In this document: piece after piece, positions 52,767-63,067 of the stretch | Position numbering within the stretch: position 1 is the stretch's first letter | Layout: each line of letters opens with the position of its first letter | Origin: Hyunsoonleella pacifica | GTDB taxonomy: Bacteria; Bacteroidota; Bacteroidia; Flavobacteriales; Flavobacteriaceae | Assembly (NCBI RefSeq): GCF_004310335.1 | Contig: NZ_SIRS01000003.1 | Coordinates: forward strand, 248,001-312,000 | Direction of reading: 5' to 3' | Length of the DNA: 64,000 nucleotides | The notes under the pieces: generated by a model | Told to the model about the DNA's origin: nothing | Databases searched by the model: none | What the model saw: the letters and a program-made list of their open reading frames with translations, nothing else | Position numbers and translations under genes: made by a program

Positions 52767-55514
52767 TTATTTCAATTTCTTCTTTACTTCTACTTCATGG
52801 AAGGCTTCAATAATATCACCTTCTTTAATATCGTTGTAATTCTTCACTTGCATACCACAATCGTAACCCTTTGAAACTTCCTTAACATCGTCCTTAAATC
52901 GTTTCAATGAGGTTAATTCTCCAGTATGTACTACTACACCATCGCGTATTAAACGTACACCAGAGTTTCTAAAGATTTTACCATTGGTTACCATACAACC
53001 TGCAATACTTCCAATTTTGGACACTTTAAATACTTGTCTGATTTCAGCTGTACCTGTAACTTCTTCCTTAAGCTCTGGAGACAACATGCCTTCCATTGCA
53101 TCTTTAAGATCATTGATAGCATCGTAGATAATAGAATATGTTCTGATATCAATTTCTTCTTTGTCAGCAATATCTCTTGCATTCCCAACAGGTCGCACAT
53201 TAAATCCAACAATAATTGCATCAGAAGCTGACGCTAATAACACATCACTTTCAGTAATAGCTCCAACGCCTTTATGTAAAATATTTACTTGTATTTCTTC
53301 GGTAGATAATTTCTGGAACGAATCTGTTAATGCTTCTACTGAACCATCCACATCCCCTTTAAGTATAATATTCAACTCTTGGAAATCACCAAGTGCAATA
53401 CGACGACCAATTTCATCAAGTGTGATATGACGTTGTGTTCTAACAGATTGCTCTCGTTGTAATTGTGAGCGCTTTGCTGCAATTTGTTTCGCTTCTCGCT
53501 CATCTTCAAATACATTGAATTTATCTCCTGCTTGCGGTGCTCCATCTAAACCAAGTATAGATACTGGTGTAGAAGGCCCTGCTGCTTCGATATCATTTCC
53601 ACGCTCGTCATGCATTGCCTTTACCTTACCACTATGTTGACCTGCCAATACATAATCTCCAACACGTAGTGTACCAGCTTGAACTAGAATAGTAGACACA
53701 TAACCTCTTCCTTTATCTAAGAATGCTTCTACAACTGTTCCTACAGCAGGTTTATCTGGGTTTGCTTTCAATTCTAAAAGCTCAGCTTCTAATAAAACTT
53801 TTTCTAACAATTCTTTTACACCTGTTCCCATTTTGGCAGATATATCATGAGATTGTATTTTACCTCCCCAATCTTCTACTAATAAATTCATATTAGCAAG
53901 ACCTTCCTTTATTTTTTCAGGGTTTGCTGCTGGTAAATCAATTTTATTAATAGCAAATACAATAGGTACTCCAGCTGCTTGGGCATGAGAAATAGCCTCT
54001 TTGGTTTGTGGCATAATATCATCATCTGCTGCTGCAACAATAATAGCTATATCTGTAACCTGAGCACCACGAGCACGCATTGCCGTAAACGCTTCGTGAC
54101 CTGGTGTATCTAAAAATGCTATTTTTTGTCCGCTATCTAAAGTTACACCATAAGCACCAATGTGCTGGGTAATACCTCCTGACTCTCCTGCAATCACATT
54201 TTCTTCACGGATATAATCTAAAAGCGATGTTTTACCATGATCTACATGCCCCATTACTGTAACGATTGGCGCACGTGCTTTTAAATCTTCTGGATTATCT
54301 TCATCTTCTACAATCGATTCTTCAATATCAGCCGTAACGAATTCTACCTGATATCCAAACTCTTCAGCAACAATAGATAAAGTTTCAGCATCTAAACGCT
54401 GATTCATTGTTACCATCATTCCTAAAGACATACATGCTGAAATAATTTCGGTAACTCCCACGTTCATCATAGTAGCTACTTCACTTGCAGTAACAAACTC
54501 TGTTACTTTAAGAATTTTACTTTCAGCTGCTTCTGCTTGTAATTCTTTTTCTGTTTGATCTCTATGTTGATCTCTCTTCTCTCTACGATATTTTGCTCCT
54601 TTACCTTTTGAAGATTTACCTTGTAATTTTTCAAGTGTTTCGCGCACTTGTTTTTTTACATCTTCTTCACTAGGTTCTTCTTTTACAACATTGCGACGCC
54701 CTTTTCCTTTAAACCTATCATTGTTACGGTTACCACCTCTCTGGTTATTACCGCCTTGCCCTCCACTAGGACCAGCTTTACTAATACGACGCCTTTTCTT
54801 TTTGTTTGCATTGCCAGTAGAAGCTCCTCCTTCTTTTTTCTCCTCTTTTTTCTTCTTTGGCTTATTAAATTGAGATAAATCTATTTTATCTCCAGCAATC
54901 TTAGGGCCTGTAAGCTTTTGGTATTGTGTTTTTACTTGCTCATCAGGAGTAACCAATTCGTCATCAACAACAATCTTCTTTGGTGTCTCCTTTTTCTCTG
55001 GTTTTACTTCTTCTTTCTTAGCTACGAGCTTTTTTTCTTCAACCTTTGCTGGTTCCTCTTTCTTGTTTACCGGTTTTTCTACAACTTCTTTTTTGGCAAT
55101 AGGCTTTTCCTCGGCAACAGGCTTTTCTTCTTTCGCTTCAACCACAACCTTTTTCTTTGGTTCTAAATCTATTTTACCAACAGTTTTAGGTCCCGAAAGT
55201 GTTGATGCGGCCTTAACAACCTCAGATTTTTGCACAGCTTCTTGAGCTTTTTGCTTTTCCTCTAGCTCTTTTTCACGTTTAATACGCAAATCTTCCTTTT
55301 CCTTTAGCTTAGCTTCACTTACCTCTTGTGACTTCATCTTCTTATTTGCATCCGTCTCAAATTCATCTGAAAGCACATTATAAGTCTCCTCAGAAATTTT
55401 TGTAGTTGGACGCTTCTCTATCTCTATGCCTTTGGAATCTAAAAATTCCACAGCACGGTCTAAAGAAATGTTCAGCTCTCGTAAAACTTTATTTAATCTA
55501 ATTGTTTCAGCCAT
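52767..55514 (-). CDS. infB: translation initiation factor IF-2
   Basis: A 915-residue GTPase. The N-terminal IF2_N domain ([20 protein letters not shown]) is followed by a Lys/Glu-rich low-complexity segment (about 75-330) and the GTPase core with G1 [13 protein letters not shown]3 [11 protein letters not shown] and G4 NKIDLPAAN. The remaining domains bind initiator tRNA. It brings fMet-tRNA to the 30S subunit. It is the last gene of the rimP-nusA-infB operon and ends just before a bidirectional terminator. Confidence 0.97.
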   Translation of the reverse strand: MAETIRLNKVLRELNISLDRAVEFLDSKGIEIEKRPTTKISEETYNVLSDEFETDANKKMKSQEVSEAKLKEKEDLRIKREKELEEKQKAQEAVQKSEVVKAASTLSGPKTVGKIDLEPKKKVVVEAKEEKPVAEEKPIAKKEVVEKPVNKKEEPAKVEEKKLVAKKEEVKPEKKETPKKIVVDDELVTPDEQVKTQYQKLTGPKIAGDKIDLSQFNKPKKKKEEKKEGGASTGNANKKKRRRISKAGPSGGQGGNNQRGGNRNNDRFKGKGRRNVVKEEPSEEDVKKQVRETLEKLQGKSSKGKGAKYRREKRDQHRDQTEKELQAEAAESKILKVTEFVTASEVATMMNVGVTEIISACMSLGMMVTMNQRLDAETLSIVAEEFGYQVEFVTADIEESIVEDEDNPEDLKARAPIVTVMGHVDHGKTSLLDYIREENVIAGESGGITQHIGAYGVTLDSGQKIAFLDTPGHEAFTAMRARGAQVTDIAIIVAAADDDIMPQTKEAISHAQAAGVPIVFAINKIDLPAANPEKIKEGLANMNLLVEDWGGKIQSHDISAKMGTGVKELLEKVLLEAELLELKANPDKPAVGTVVEAFLDKGRGYVSTILVQAGTLRVGDYVLAGQHSGKVKAMHDERGNDIEAAGPSTPVSILGLDGAPQAGDKFNVFEDEREAKQIAAKRSQLQREQSVRTQRHITLDEIGRRIALGDFQELNIILKGDVDGSVEALTDSFQKLSTEEIQVNILHKGVGAITESDVLLASASDAIIVGFNVRPVGNARDIADKEEIDIRTYSIIYDAINDLKDAMEGMLSPELKEEVTGTAEIRQVFKVSKIGSIAGCMVTNGKIFRNSGVRLIRDGVVVHTGELTSLKRFKDDVKEVSKGYDCGMQVKNYNDIKEGDIIEAFHEVEVKKKLK

Positions 55515-55587
55515 AAATTGCCTTTAAAATCTCAAATATACTATAATACCTCTACTGTTAAAACTTCTTTTAAAATTTCAGTTGGTA

Positions 55588-56820
55588 CTAATCTTCGAAT
55601 TCTTCTTTAAGAATTCTAATAACATCATTTATCGTCTCCTCTTCTAAATCTGTTCTTTTTACTAAATCGTCAACATCTTCTTCTAGAACACTTTTAGCGG
55701 TATCTAATCCAGCTTTACTGAATTCTTGAATAATCCATTCTTCTATTTCGTCTGAAAATTCACTTAACTCAACATCTTCTTCAGCTCCTTCTCTGAATAC
55801 ATCTATTTCGTAACCTGTTAATTGACCGGCCAAACGAATGTTATGACCTCCTCTACCAATAGCTTTACTAACTTCCTCAGGTTTTAAAATAACCTCAGCG
55901 CGTTTGTTTTCTTCATCAAGTTTTATAGACGTTACACGTGCTGGACTTAATGCTCTTGTAATGAATAATTGTAAGTTATTCGTATAATTAATAACATCAA
56001 TGTTTTCGTTACCTAACTCACGAACAATACCGTGAATTCTAGAACCTTTCATGCCAACACAAGCACCTACTGGATCTATTCTATCATCATAAGAATCTAC
56101 AGCAACCTTTGCTTTCTCGCCTGGGATTCTTACTACTTTCTTTATGGTAATTAAGCCATCAAATACCTCTGGAATCTCCTGCTCAAATAATTTTTCTAAA
56201 AATACAGGAGAACTTCTAGACATAATAATTGTAGGTTTTGCTCCTTTAAGTTCTACTGTATCTATAACACCTCTTACATTATCTCCCTTTCTAAAAAAAT
56301 CAGATGGTATTTGTCTGTCTTTTGGCAATACAATCTCATTACCTTCATCATCTAGTAAAATAACTGCTCTATGTCTTATATGATGTACTTCAGCAGTATA
56401 TATCTCTCCTACTAAATCTTTAAATTGTTTGTAGATTATAGTGTTATCATGCTCATGAATTTTAGAGATAAGATTTTGGCGTAATGCTAAAATAGCGCGT
56501 CTCCCTAAATCTATTAGCTTCACTTCTTCTGACACATCTTCACCTACTTCAAAATCTGGCTCTATCTTTCTTGCATCGGTTAAAGATATTTCTTGGTTTT
56601 CGTCTTCTACTTCTCCATCAGCAACAACAATACGATTTCTCCAAATTTCTAAATCGCCTTTATCAGGGTTTACAATAATGTCAAAATTATCATCGTCTCC
56701 ATATTTTCGTTTTAAGGCGCTTCTAAAAACATCTTCTAAAATCGCCATTAGCGTAACACGATCAATTAATTTATCGTCTTTGAATTCTGAAAAAGATTCA
56801 ATTAACGCAACATTCTCCAT
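55588..56820 (-). CDS. nusA: transcription termination/antitermination factor NusA
   Basis: The 410-residue protein has an N-terminal RNA-polymerase-binding domain (1-125), an S1 domain (about 130-200, FKDLVGEIYTAEVHHIRHRAV) and two KH domains (IVRELGNENIDVINYTNN and SKAIGRGGHNIRLAGQLTGYEIDV). It lacks the C-terminal acidic repeats of the E. coli protein, as is usual outside Proteobacteria. It binds nascent RNA to modulate pausing and termination. Spacing to rimP is 13 bases. Confidence 0.95.
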   Translation of the reverse strand: MENVALIESFSEFKDDKLIDRVTLMAILEDVFRSALKRKYGDDDNFDIIVNPDKGDLEIWRNRIVVADGEVEDENQEISLTDARKIEPDFEVGEDVSEEVKLIDLGRRAILALRQNLISKIHEHDNTIIYKQFKDLVGEIYTAEVHHIRHRAVILLDDEGNEIVLPKDRQIPSDFFRKGDNVRGVIDTVELKGAKPTIIMSRSSPVFLEKLFEQEIPEVFDGLITIKKVVRIPGEKAKVAVDSYDDRIDPVGACVGMKGSRIHGIVRELGNENIDVINYTNNLQLFITRALSPARVTSIKLDEENKRAEVILKPEEVSKAIGRGGHNIRLAGQLTGYEIDVFREGAEEDVELSEFSDEIEEWIIQEFSKAGLDTAKSVLEEDVDDLVKRTDLEEETINDVIRILKEEFED

Positions 56821-56833
56821 AACTCTACTTGAA

Positions 56834-57295
56834 TTAAAATTTAATCATAACTTTTGCTTCTACAATATCTTCGTAAGCCACATTGGCTTGTTTTTTTACA
56901 GTAACCTTACCTTTACCAACAGGTTTTGGTTCTCTAGCTTTCCATTCTAAAAGAATAGTGTCTTCTGATGCTTCAGTTAATACCCCTTCTAATTTATCTG
57001 ATGTGGTCTTAACTTTTAAAGTACGGTTTATATGTCTTTTATACTGCCTTTTGTTTACCAAAGGCGATGAGGCTCCTGCAGACATCACTTCCAGAGAAAA
57101 ATCTTGTGCTTCCCTATCTAAATTATGCTCAATAGCTCTGCTTAAAAACATACAATCTTCTACCAACACACCATTGTCCCCATCAACAATTACCTTTATG
57201 TGGTTTGCAGCGTTAACATCAAAATCTATTAAAAATAAATCTGGACGTTCGCCTAATGCATCTTCTAATAAGCTGTGTACTGTATCCTTAAACAT
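56834..57295 (-). CDS. rimP: ribosome maturation factor RimP
   Basis: I use the ATG at 57295 (MFKDTVHSLLEDAL), giving 153 residues; an upstream start inside the leader hairpin would add 12 residues and is not credible. The N-terminal DFDVNAANHIKVIVDGDNGV and LSRAIEHNLDREAQDFSLEV stretches and the SM-like C-terminal domain (about 85-153) fit RimP, which matures the 30S subunit. It is the first gene of the rimP-nusA-infB operon and has an attenuator-like leader. Confidence 0.93.
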   Translation of the reverse strand: MFKDTVHSLLEDALGERPDLFLIDFDVNAANHIKVIVDGDNGVLVEDCMFLSRAIEHNLDREAQDFSLEVMSAGASSPLVNKRQYKRHINRTLKVKTTSDKLEGVLTEASEDTILLEWKAREPKPVGKGKVTVKKQANVAYEDIVEAKVMIKF

Positions 57296-57303
57296 TTTAG
57301 TAT

Positions 57304-57327
57304 AAAAAGAGGGGACTCTCCGTCCCC
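57304..57327 (-). promoter_or_regulatory. attenuator-like hairpin in the rimP leader
   Basis: On the minus strand GGGGAC-GGAGA-GTCCCC is followed by TCTTTTTATA, the shape of an intrinsic terminator. It lies between a -7 element (57357-57364) and the rimP start codon (57295), only 15 bases upstream of the ATG. It may attenuate the operon that encodes the termination factor NusA. The stem could also hide the ribosome-binding region. Confidence 0.7.
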
Positions 57328-57331
57328 TCAT

Positions 57332-57642
57332 AATTAATTTCGCCTGTTCAACGCGGCAAATATAATATATTAAATTGGTTTTTAAACTATTTACACCTAT
57401 TTTTATTAGAGTTTATATGACTTGATCTTAAACCTTAAAAATAACAAAATAAGTAACAAGCAAACACATCTTAATCATTAAATATATTTCCTCAAATTTT
57501 TATAAATAGGTAGTAACTTGATAAATATAATAGGATACTATTAAAAGGTTAAAAAATTACATACTTTAACTTTACCAAACTCAATATAAACACCTGAAAA
57601 ACAAAATAATAAAACATTTACAGATGGTGAAAACTCTAAAAA
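57332..57642. other. intergenic region between rimP and tRNA-Gln
   Basis: About 310 bases of AT-rich sequence. I see a -7-like TATATTTG for rimP (57357-57364, minus strand) and no ORF or RNA gene in the remainder. The tRNA-Gln terminator begins at 57644. Confidence 0.6.
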
Positions 57643-57643
57643 C

Positions 57644-57677
57644 AAAAAAAGCTTTCAATATATATTGAAAGCTTTTT
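57644..57677. terminator. terminator of tRNA-Gln
   Basis: A perfect 22-bp palindrome GCTTTCAATATATATTGAAAGC (two 11-base halves, 57651-57672) flanked by A7 and T5. On the minus strand a run of T follows (GCTTTTTTTG). It begins 6 bases after the tRNA 3' end. Confidence 0.92.
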
Positions 57678-57682
57678 AAATG

Positions 57683-57755
57683 TTGGCCTACTAGGGCTCG
57701 AACCTAGACTCTTCTGGACCAAAACCAGACGTGTTGCCAGTTACACCATAGGCCA
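57683..57755 (-). tRNA. tRNA-Gln (anticodon TTG)
   Basis: The minus strand folds as a tRNA with a 7-bp acceptor stem TGGCCTA/TAGGCCA, a D-arm in TGGTGTAACTGGCA, an anticodon stem CTGG-TTTTGGT-CCAG with TTG, and a T-arm CTAGGTTCGAGCCCTAG. The discriminator is A; the CCA end is not encoded. The length is 73 bases. UUG reads glutamine codons CAA and CAG. Confidence 0.95.
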
Positions 57756-57963
57756 ATGCGGGTGCAAATTTAGCACAAAGTTTTGTTTGCACAAGATTTT
57801 TTTTAGAAAAATGAACTTTCTACGCGTCTAAGTTTTAAAAAAAACACATATTGTAACATAATCTTAGTTAAAGTGAAAGCGTTAATGTTAAGGGTTGTAT
57901 AATATTTATCGCTGTTTGATATTTATCATTAAATTCGCCACAGCTAACAAACACAGATTTTAG

Positions 57964-60900
57964 ATGATGGATTTTAATTTTAAAAAATGGAACACCATTT
58001 TAGGTTGGTTCTCTTTTTTAATTGCTTTAATTACATATAGCTTAACGGTAGAACCTACCGTGAGTTTTTGGGATGCAGGAGAGTATATTTTAACATCATC
58101 TAAATTACAAGTAGGGCATCCTCCTGGAGCACCACTTTTCCAAATGCTTGGCGCCTTTTTCTCAACCTTTACTTTTGGAAATAATGAGCTTATTGGTTGG
58201 ATGATGAATATGATGAGCGCCGTGGCTAGTGCATTTACAATCCTATTTATGTTTTGGACCATAACATTGCTACTTAAAAAGTTAGTAGGTCATCTTAATA
58301 CTGAAAAGGATGATACACTATCTAAACCGCAACTTCAAGCCATTTTAGGTAGTGGTCTAGTTGGAAGTTTAGCATTTACGTTTACAGATTCATTCTGGTT
58401 TAATGCAGTAGAGACAGAAGTATACGCCATGGCTACCTTAATCATGTCTTCGTTATTTTGGTTAGCATTGCGTTGGGAGCAAGACATGGATAAGCCTCGT
58501 GGAAACCGTTGGCTAATTTTAATTGCTTTTATCATTGGGCTTTCGTTTGGAGTACATTTTATGGGACTTCTAACTATTCCTGTAATTGGCCTTATTTATT
58601 ACTTTAAAAATTACAAAACAATTACCATTAAAAACTTCATTATTGCTAATGCAGTTTCGGTAGCAATACTGTTATTTGTATTTAAATTATTAGCACCAAA
58701 CATTCTTAAAATTTTCAGTGTTTTTGAAATTTTCTTTGTAAACAATGTTGGATTACCTTTTAATTCTGGGTCTATTTTAGCAGGTATCGTATTGGTTGCC
58801 ATAATTTTCTATGCGTTACGCTATACCCAACAAAAAAACTATGTACATTTAAATACTGGTGTTTTGTGTTTAACATTTATTATCATTGGATTTTCTACAT
58901 GGTTAATGTTACCTATTCGTGCTAATGCCAATGTTGTGATTAATGAAAACAACCCTTCTAGTGCGCGTGAACTTCTAGCATATTATAACTTAGAGCAATA
59001 CCCTGAAACACACTTATTTTATGGTCCACAGTTTACAGACATGTACGCATATTTAGATAAAAACAACCCTTATATTGACGATAAGCCCAAATATGAAAAA
59101 GACGAAGAAAAAGGCGAATACGTTATTGTAAACGAATATAAAGATGCTAAACAGAATTACAATTCTGATCACGCAGCTATATTACCAAGAATGTGGAGCA
59201 GTGAGCATGCAGAAAATTACATGATATATACTGGGTTTTTAAATTTTTCAGTCAGTCCTGACATCTATAAATCTCGTTATCGAAGTGCAATTTCTGCAGG
59301 AGCTACCGAAGAGCAGGCTAATACCTATGCGCTCAACGAAGTTACACAATACAAAAGAAAAATAAATGACTTTAAAAATCAAGTCGCTCAAGGTAATGTT
59401 GATTATGAAGATTACAATGCGTTTTTAAAAAGAGAGCAATCTAATTTAGATATTGAAAAGCCCAATTGGGCAAGTAATATAAGGTATCTTTTTGAATACC
59501 AGTTAGGGTACATGTATTGGCGTTATTTTATGTGGAACTTTTCCGGGAGACAGGATGATATCCAAGGTAAATTAGATAATAACGGTAATTGGATAAGTGG
59601 TATTAAACCTATTGATGAGTTTCATTTAGGTTATTCTCAAGACAATTTACCTAGCGATGTGAAAAACAACAAAGCCAGAAACACGTATTATTTTTTACCT
59701 CTTATTTTGGGACTCATTGGTATGTTTTTCGTCCTAAACTCAGACAAAAAGCTTTTTTGGGTCATGCTAGTGTTTTTCCTCTTTACAGGATTAGCCATCC
59801 AGGTGTATACTAATGTACGCCCTTTTGAGCCTCGTGAACGTGATTACTCAGTAGTAGGGTCGTTTTATGTATTTGCCTTATGGATAGGTATTGGTGTATA
59901 TGGTATTTATCATGCTTTAAAAAATAAATTACCTAAAGCTATGGCAGCACCTATTATTACAATAGTTTGTTTAGTTCTTGTTCCTGGGGTATTGGCGGCA
60001 AATAATTGGGACGATCATGATCGTTCAGGCAAGTACACCGCACAAGCTATGGCTAGAAAATACCTGGATTCTTGTGCTGAAAATGCTATACTGTTTACCA
60101 TTGGAGATAATGATACGTTTGCACTTTGGTATGCGCAAGAAATTGAGGGCTACCGAACAGATGTTAGGGTAGTAAATACGAGTTTATTTCAAACTGACTG
60201 GTATATAGACCAAATGAAGCGAAAAGCTTATGAGAGTGATCCTATTCCCTCTCAGTTAAACCATAAAGATTACTTATATGGTGCTAACGATTATGTAAGG
60301 ATAGAATCCCTTACCCAAGATACCATAAGTTTAAAATATGCTTTAAATTTTATTCAGGATGATGCTCCTAAAACCAAGTATAAATATTTAATGCAAAAAC
60401 AAGGTTACGATATAAGTGGTATTAGAAGTCAAGATTTAAATGCTAATTATTTATTCACACGTAATATTCGCATTGATGTTAATAAAGACAATACTCTAAA
60501 AAATGGTATAGTAAAAGCCAAAGACACTGATAAAATTGTACCCTATATTGATATTGCTATACAAGGTGGTGCTATTTACAAAAACCGCTTATTGATGCTA
60601 GATATTGTTGCTAATAATGAATGGAAGCGTCCCATATACTTTACCGGAGGAAGCTTTGGTAATGATGATTATATCTGGATGAAAGATTACTTACAACTAG
60701 ATGGTATGTGTTATAAACTTGTGCCAATTAAAACAGAAGTTGATAGAGCAAACCCATTTGACATGGGACGAATTGACACAGATCTTATGTACGAACAAGT
60801 AAAAACTTGGAATTGGGGTAATAGTGGCAGTCCTGATATTTATCATGATCCTGAAACACGTAAAAACTCTATTACTTATAGAGGTAATTTAGCACGGTTA

Positions 60901-61356
60901 GTTGAAGAACTGATAAATGAAGACAAACTTGAAAAGGCAGAAGAAGTAGCAGATATTGCTATGAAAAATATGCCTGTAGAATACTTTGGATACTACACTT
61001 TATTGGAACCCTACATAGGCGCATATTATGAAGTAGATGCAAAAGAAAAAGCCAGAGACTTATATTTTGATGTAAGTAAAAAATACCAAGAAAATCTAAC
61101 TCATTATAGTGGTTTATCCGAAGAAAACCAAGAACGTTTGTTTGAGGATATTTATGTAGACATTCAACGTTATAAAGGTTTAATTGATGTGCTAGTTAAA
61201 TATGACAAAGAACTAGCTGAAAAAGAAGGCGATATTTTTAATAACTATCTTAGGTTGTTCAAGTATTTTTATGGAGAGGAAGAAGAAACAGAAGTAGAAA
61301 AAACTGATATTGACATGCCTTTGGATAGTAGCACTACCATTGAATCGGTTGATTAA
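57964..61356 (+). CDS. DUF2723 family membrane protein (GT-C-like glycosyltransferase)
   Basis: The 1,130-residue protein starts at 57964, with a second ATG one codon later. About ten transmembrane helices occupy the first ~380 residues, and two or three more lie at about 580-680. A large soluble C-terminal region follows to 1130. The acidic motif FWDAGEYILTSSKLQVGHPPGAP near residue 35 is the signature of DUF2723, thought to be GT-C-fold O-mannosyl- or related glycosyltransferases in Bacteroidota. It probably glycosylates proteins or surface polymers at the inner membrane. It is followed after 14 bases by the deacetylase gene. Confidence 0.88.
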   Translation: MMDFNFKKWNTILGWFSFLIALITYSLTVEPTVSFWDAGEYILTSSKLQVGHPPGAPLFQMLGAFFSTFTFGNNELIGWMMNMMSAVASAFTILFMFWTITLLLKKLVGHLNTEKDDTLSKPQLQAILGSGLVGSLAFTFTDSFWFNAVETEVYAMATLIMSSLFWLALRWEQDMDKPRGNRWLILIAFIIGLSFGVHFMGLLTIPVIGLIYYFKNYKTITIKNFIIANAVSVAILLFVFKLLAPNILKIFSVFEIFFVNNVGLPFNSGSILAGIVLVAIIFYALRYTQQKNYVHLNTGVLCLTFIIIGFSTWLMLPIRANANVVINENNPSSARELLAYYNLEQYPETHLFYGPQFTDMYAYLDKNNPYIDDKPKYEKDEEKGEYVIVNEYKDAKQNYNSDHAAILPRMWSSEHAENYMIYTGFLNFSVSPDIYKSRYRSAISAGATEEQANTYALNEVTQYKRKINDFKNQVAQGNVDYEDYNAFLKREQSNLDIEKPNWASNIRYLFEYQLGYMYWRYFMWNFSGRQDDIQGKLDNNGNWISGIKPIDEFHLGYSQDNLPSDVKNNKARNTYYFLPLILGLIGMFFVLNSDKKLFWVMLVFFLFTGLAIQVYTNVRPFEPRERDYSVVGSFYVFALWIGIGVYGIYHALKNKLPKAMAAPIITIVCLVLVPGVLAANNWDDHDRSGKYTAQAMARKYLDSCAENAILFTIGDNDTFALWYAQEIEGYRTDVRVVNTSLFQTDWYIDQMKRKAYESDPIPSQLNHKDYLYGANDYVRIESLTQDTISLKYALNFIQDDAPKTKYKYLMQKQGYDISGIRSQDLNANYLFTRNIRIDVNKDNTLKNGIVKAKDTDKIVPYIDIAIQGGAIYKNRLLMLDIVANNEWKRPIYFTGGSFGNDDYIWMKDYLQLDGMCYKLVPIKTEVDRANPFDMGRIDTDLMYEQVKTWNWGNSGSPDIYHDPETRKNSITYRGNLARLVEELINEDKLEKAEEVADIAMKNMPVEYFGYYTLLEPYIGAYYEVDAKEKARDLYFDVSKKYQENLTHYSGLSEENQERLFEDIYVDIQRYKGLIDVLVKYDKELAEKEGDIFNNYLRLFKYFYGEEEETEVEKTDIDMPLDSSTTIESVD

Positions 61357-61370
61357 ATACTGGCAAAACT

Positions 61371-62027
61371 ATGCCTTTTACACCTGTAAAAACACCTAAA
61401 GTTGTAAAGTCGCTTTTTCCAAATTATGTTTGGAATGTTGATACCTTAAAAAAAGATATCTATCTTACTTTTGATGATGGGCCAACACCAGAGATTACGC
61501 ACTGGACGTTAAATACGCTTACTAAGTATAATGCCAAAGCCACGTTTTTCTGTATTGGGGCGAATATAGAAAAGCACCCCAGTATTTTTCAGGACATCTT
61601 AGAAGAGGGACATAGTATTGGTAACCATACGCAACAGCATTTAAAAGGTTGGAAAACAAATACAGAAGCATACTTAAAAGATATTGAAAAAGCTCAAAAG
61701 GTAATTAAATCTAAAATTCTGAATTCTCAATTGAGAATTCAGAATTTATTCCGTCCGCCTTATGGCAAAATCACACCCAAACAAGGTAAACTACTCCTAG
61801 AAAAAGGCTATAATATTATCATGTGGGACGTATTATCTTATGATTGGGATAAAACAGTTTCAAGAGAAGATTGCTTAACGAATGTAATTTCAAAAACACA
61901 AAACGGAAGTATCGTTGTGTTTCACGATAGTATTAAAGCTTCAAAAAACATGCAATATGTACTCCCTAAAGTTTTAAAACATTATACTGAAGCGGGATAT
62001 CGGTTTAAGAGTTTAAATACGTTTTGA
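61371..62027 (+). CDS. polysaccharide deacetylase (NodB homology), with in-frame palindrome
   Basis: The 218-residue protein is a CE4 deacetylase without a signal peptide. Motif 1 is LTFDDGPTPEIT (D35, D36), motif 2 HSIGNHTQQH (H86, H90 as zinc ligands), motif 3 LFRPPYGKI (about 126-133), motif 4 MWDVLSYDWD and motif 5 IVVFHDSIKAS. It would remove acetyl groups from a polymer such as peptidoglycan. Residues I116-N125 are encoded by a 34-bp perfect palindrome and look like an insertion just before motif 3. It follows the DUF2723 gene by 14 bases, and both probably act on cell-surface glycans. Confidence 0.93.
   Translation: MPFTPVKTPKVVKSLFPNYVWNVDTLKKDIYLTFDDGPTPEITHWTLNTLTKYNAKATFFCIGANIEKHPSIFQDILEEGHSIGNHTQQHLKGWKTNTEAYLKDIEKAQKVIKSKILNSQLRIQNLFRPPYGKITPKQGKLLLEKGYNIIMWDVLSYDWDKTVSREDCLTNVISKTQNGSIVVFHDSIKASKNMQYVLPKVLKHYTEAGYRFKSLNTF
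61714..61747. repeat. 34-bp perfect palindrome inside the deacetylase gene
   Basis: Two 17-base halves, 61714-61730 and 61731-61747, are exact reverse complements with no loop; the core is GAATTCTCAATTGAGAATTC. It encodes ILNSQLRIQN in frame between the helix ending KVIKSK and the LFRPPYG motif. On RNA it would form a strong stem. Confidence 0.95.
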
Positions 62028-62237
62028 CAGAAGATTTACTGATTAGTATAAAGTTAGAAAAAATGATAACTTCGTTTAACATCTTATTACAGTTCATCAA
62101 AAACAGAATTGCATCTACACATTGTATGCTTACGAAACACAAGGCTCTGACACTAATGGCGTATGAATGACATATTAAAGACGTTATCATATATGATTAA
62201 ACCAAATACTTTTACTTCAAATTAAAAACACACAGAA

Positions 62238-62831
62238 ATGAACAATTTGAATTTAGCACAAAGAGTAAAAGATTTAAGAAATAGAAAAGGAATCTCACAA
62301 GAAAATTTGGCAGAAGAATCTGGTTTAAGCTTAAGGACAATTCAGAGAATTGAAAATAACGAAACAGTTCCTAGAGGAGATACTTTGAAAAGACTATCTA
62401 TTGCTTTGGACACCTCACCTGATGAAATAGTGGATTGGAAAATACAAGAAGACCAAAACTATTTGACTTTGATGAGTCTTTCTGCACTTGGTTTTCTATT
62501 TTTCCCTATACTTGGAATAATTATTCCTTTAACAATGTGGATTTTTAAAAAAGACAAACTAAAAAATGTAAATGAACTTGGAAAATCAATGTTGAATTTT
62601 CAAATATCTTGGACTTTATTATTATTTCTATACTACTTATTTATAATAACAGGAATGTTTGGCGGTGTTTTAAATGGAATATTACCAAATTGGAATTTTG
62701 GAATATTTACAATTTTCATTCCTTTATTAGTGCTTTACGCATTCAATTTTATAGTAACTATTTATAATACAATTAGAATTTATAATAAAAAATCATTTAA
62801 GTATATACCTGCATTACGAATTTTAAAATAA
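62238..62831 (+). CDS. XRE-type HTH protein with membrane C-terminal domain
   Basis: The 197-residue protein has an XRE helix-turn-helix at the N-terminus (about 5-60, RVKDLRNRKGISQENLAEES and LSLRTIQRIENNETVPRGDT) and then about four transmembrane helices (about 75-190). HTH proteins tethered to the membrane like this are known but poorly characterised. It stands alone, with more than 200 bases without genes on each side. Short matching motifs flank it (see findings). Its target genes are unknown. Confidence 0.85.
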   Translation: MNNLNLAQRVKDLRNRKGISQENLAEESGLSLRTIQRIENNETVPRGDTLKRLSIALDTSPDEIVDWKIQEDQNYLTLMSLSALGFLFFPILGIIIPLTMWIFKKDKLKNVNELGKSMLNFQISWTLLLFLYYLFIITGMFGGVLNGILPNWNFGIFTIFIPLLVLYAFNFIVTIYNTIRIYNKKSFKYIPALRILK

Positions 62832-63067
62832 AAGACACTAACCACACAACAAAGACGTATAAAATTAATTACTTGTTGCTTACGAACATACTCACGAAAA
62901 TCCTCTCGAATTTTCTATTAGACCTGTATTTCTAAATCAATTTGAAACACGCAACTAATCACAAACAAGTTAAACTAACCCTTACAAAAAATACAGAAAC
63001 ATAGTCTAGAAAAAATCTTAGCACTCATGCCCGCATAGAGATTGAGTAGTAAAAACTTGACCACGCT
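62832..63067. other. intergenic region after the HTH membrane gene
   Basis: 236 bases without a gene. An inverted repeat GAAAAT...ATTTTC (62896-62915) lies in it, plus a copy of TGCTTACGAA (62877-62886) that also occurs upstream of the HTH gene (62127-62136). No ORF of note. Confidence 0.5.

Noticed and set aside
54648-55245. Plus-strand frames opposite the infB low-complexity region
   Set aside because: They are Phe/Leu/Ser-rich antisense readings of a Lys/Glu-rich region and have no plausible start or family.
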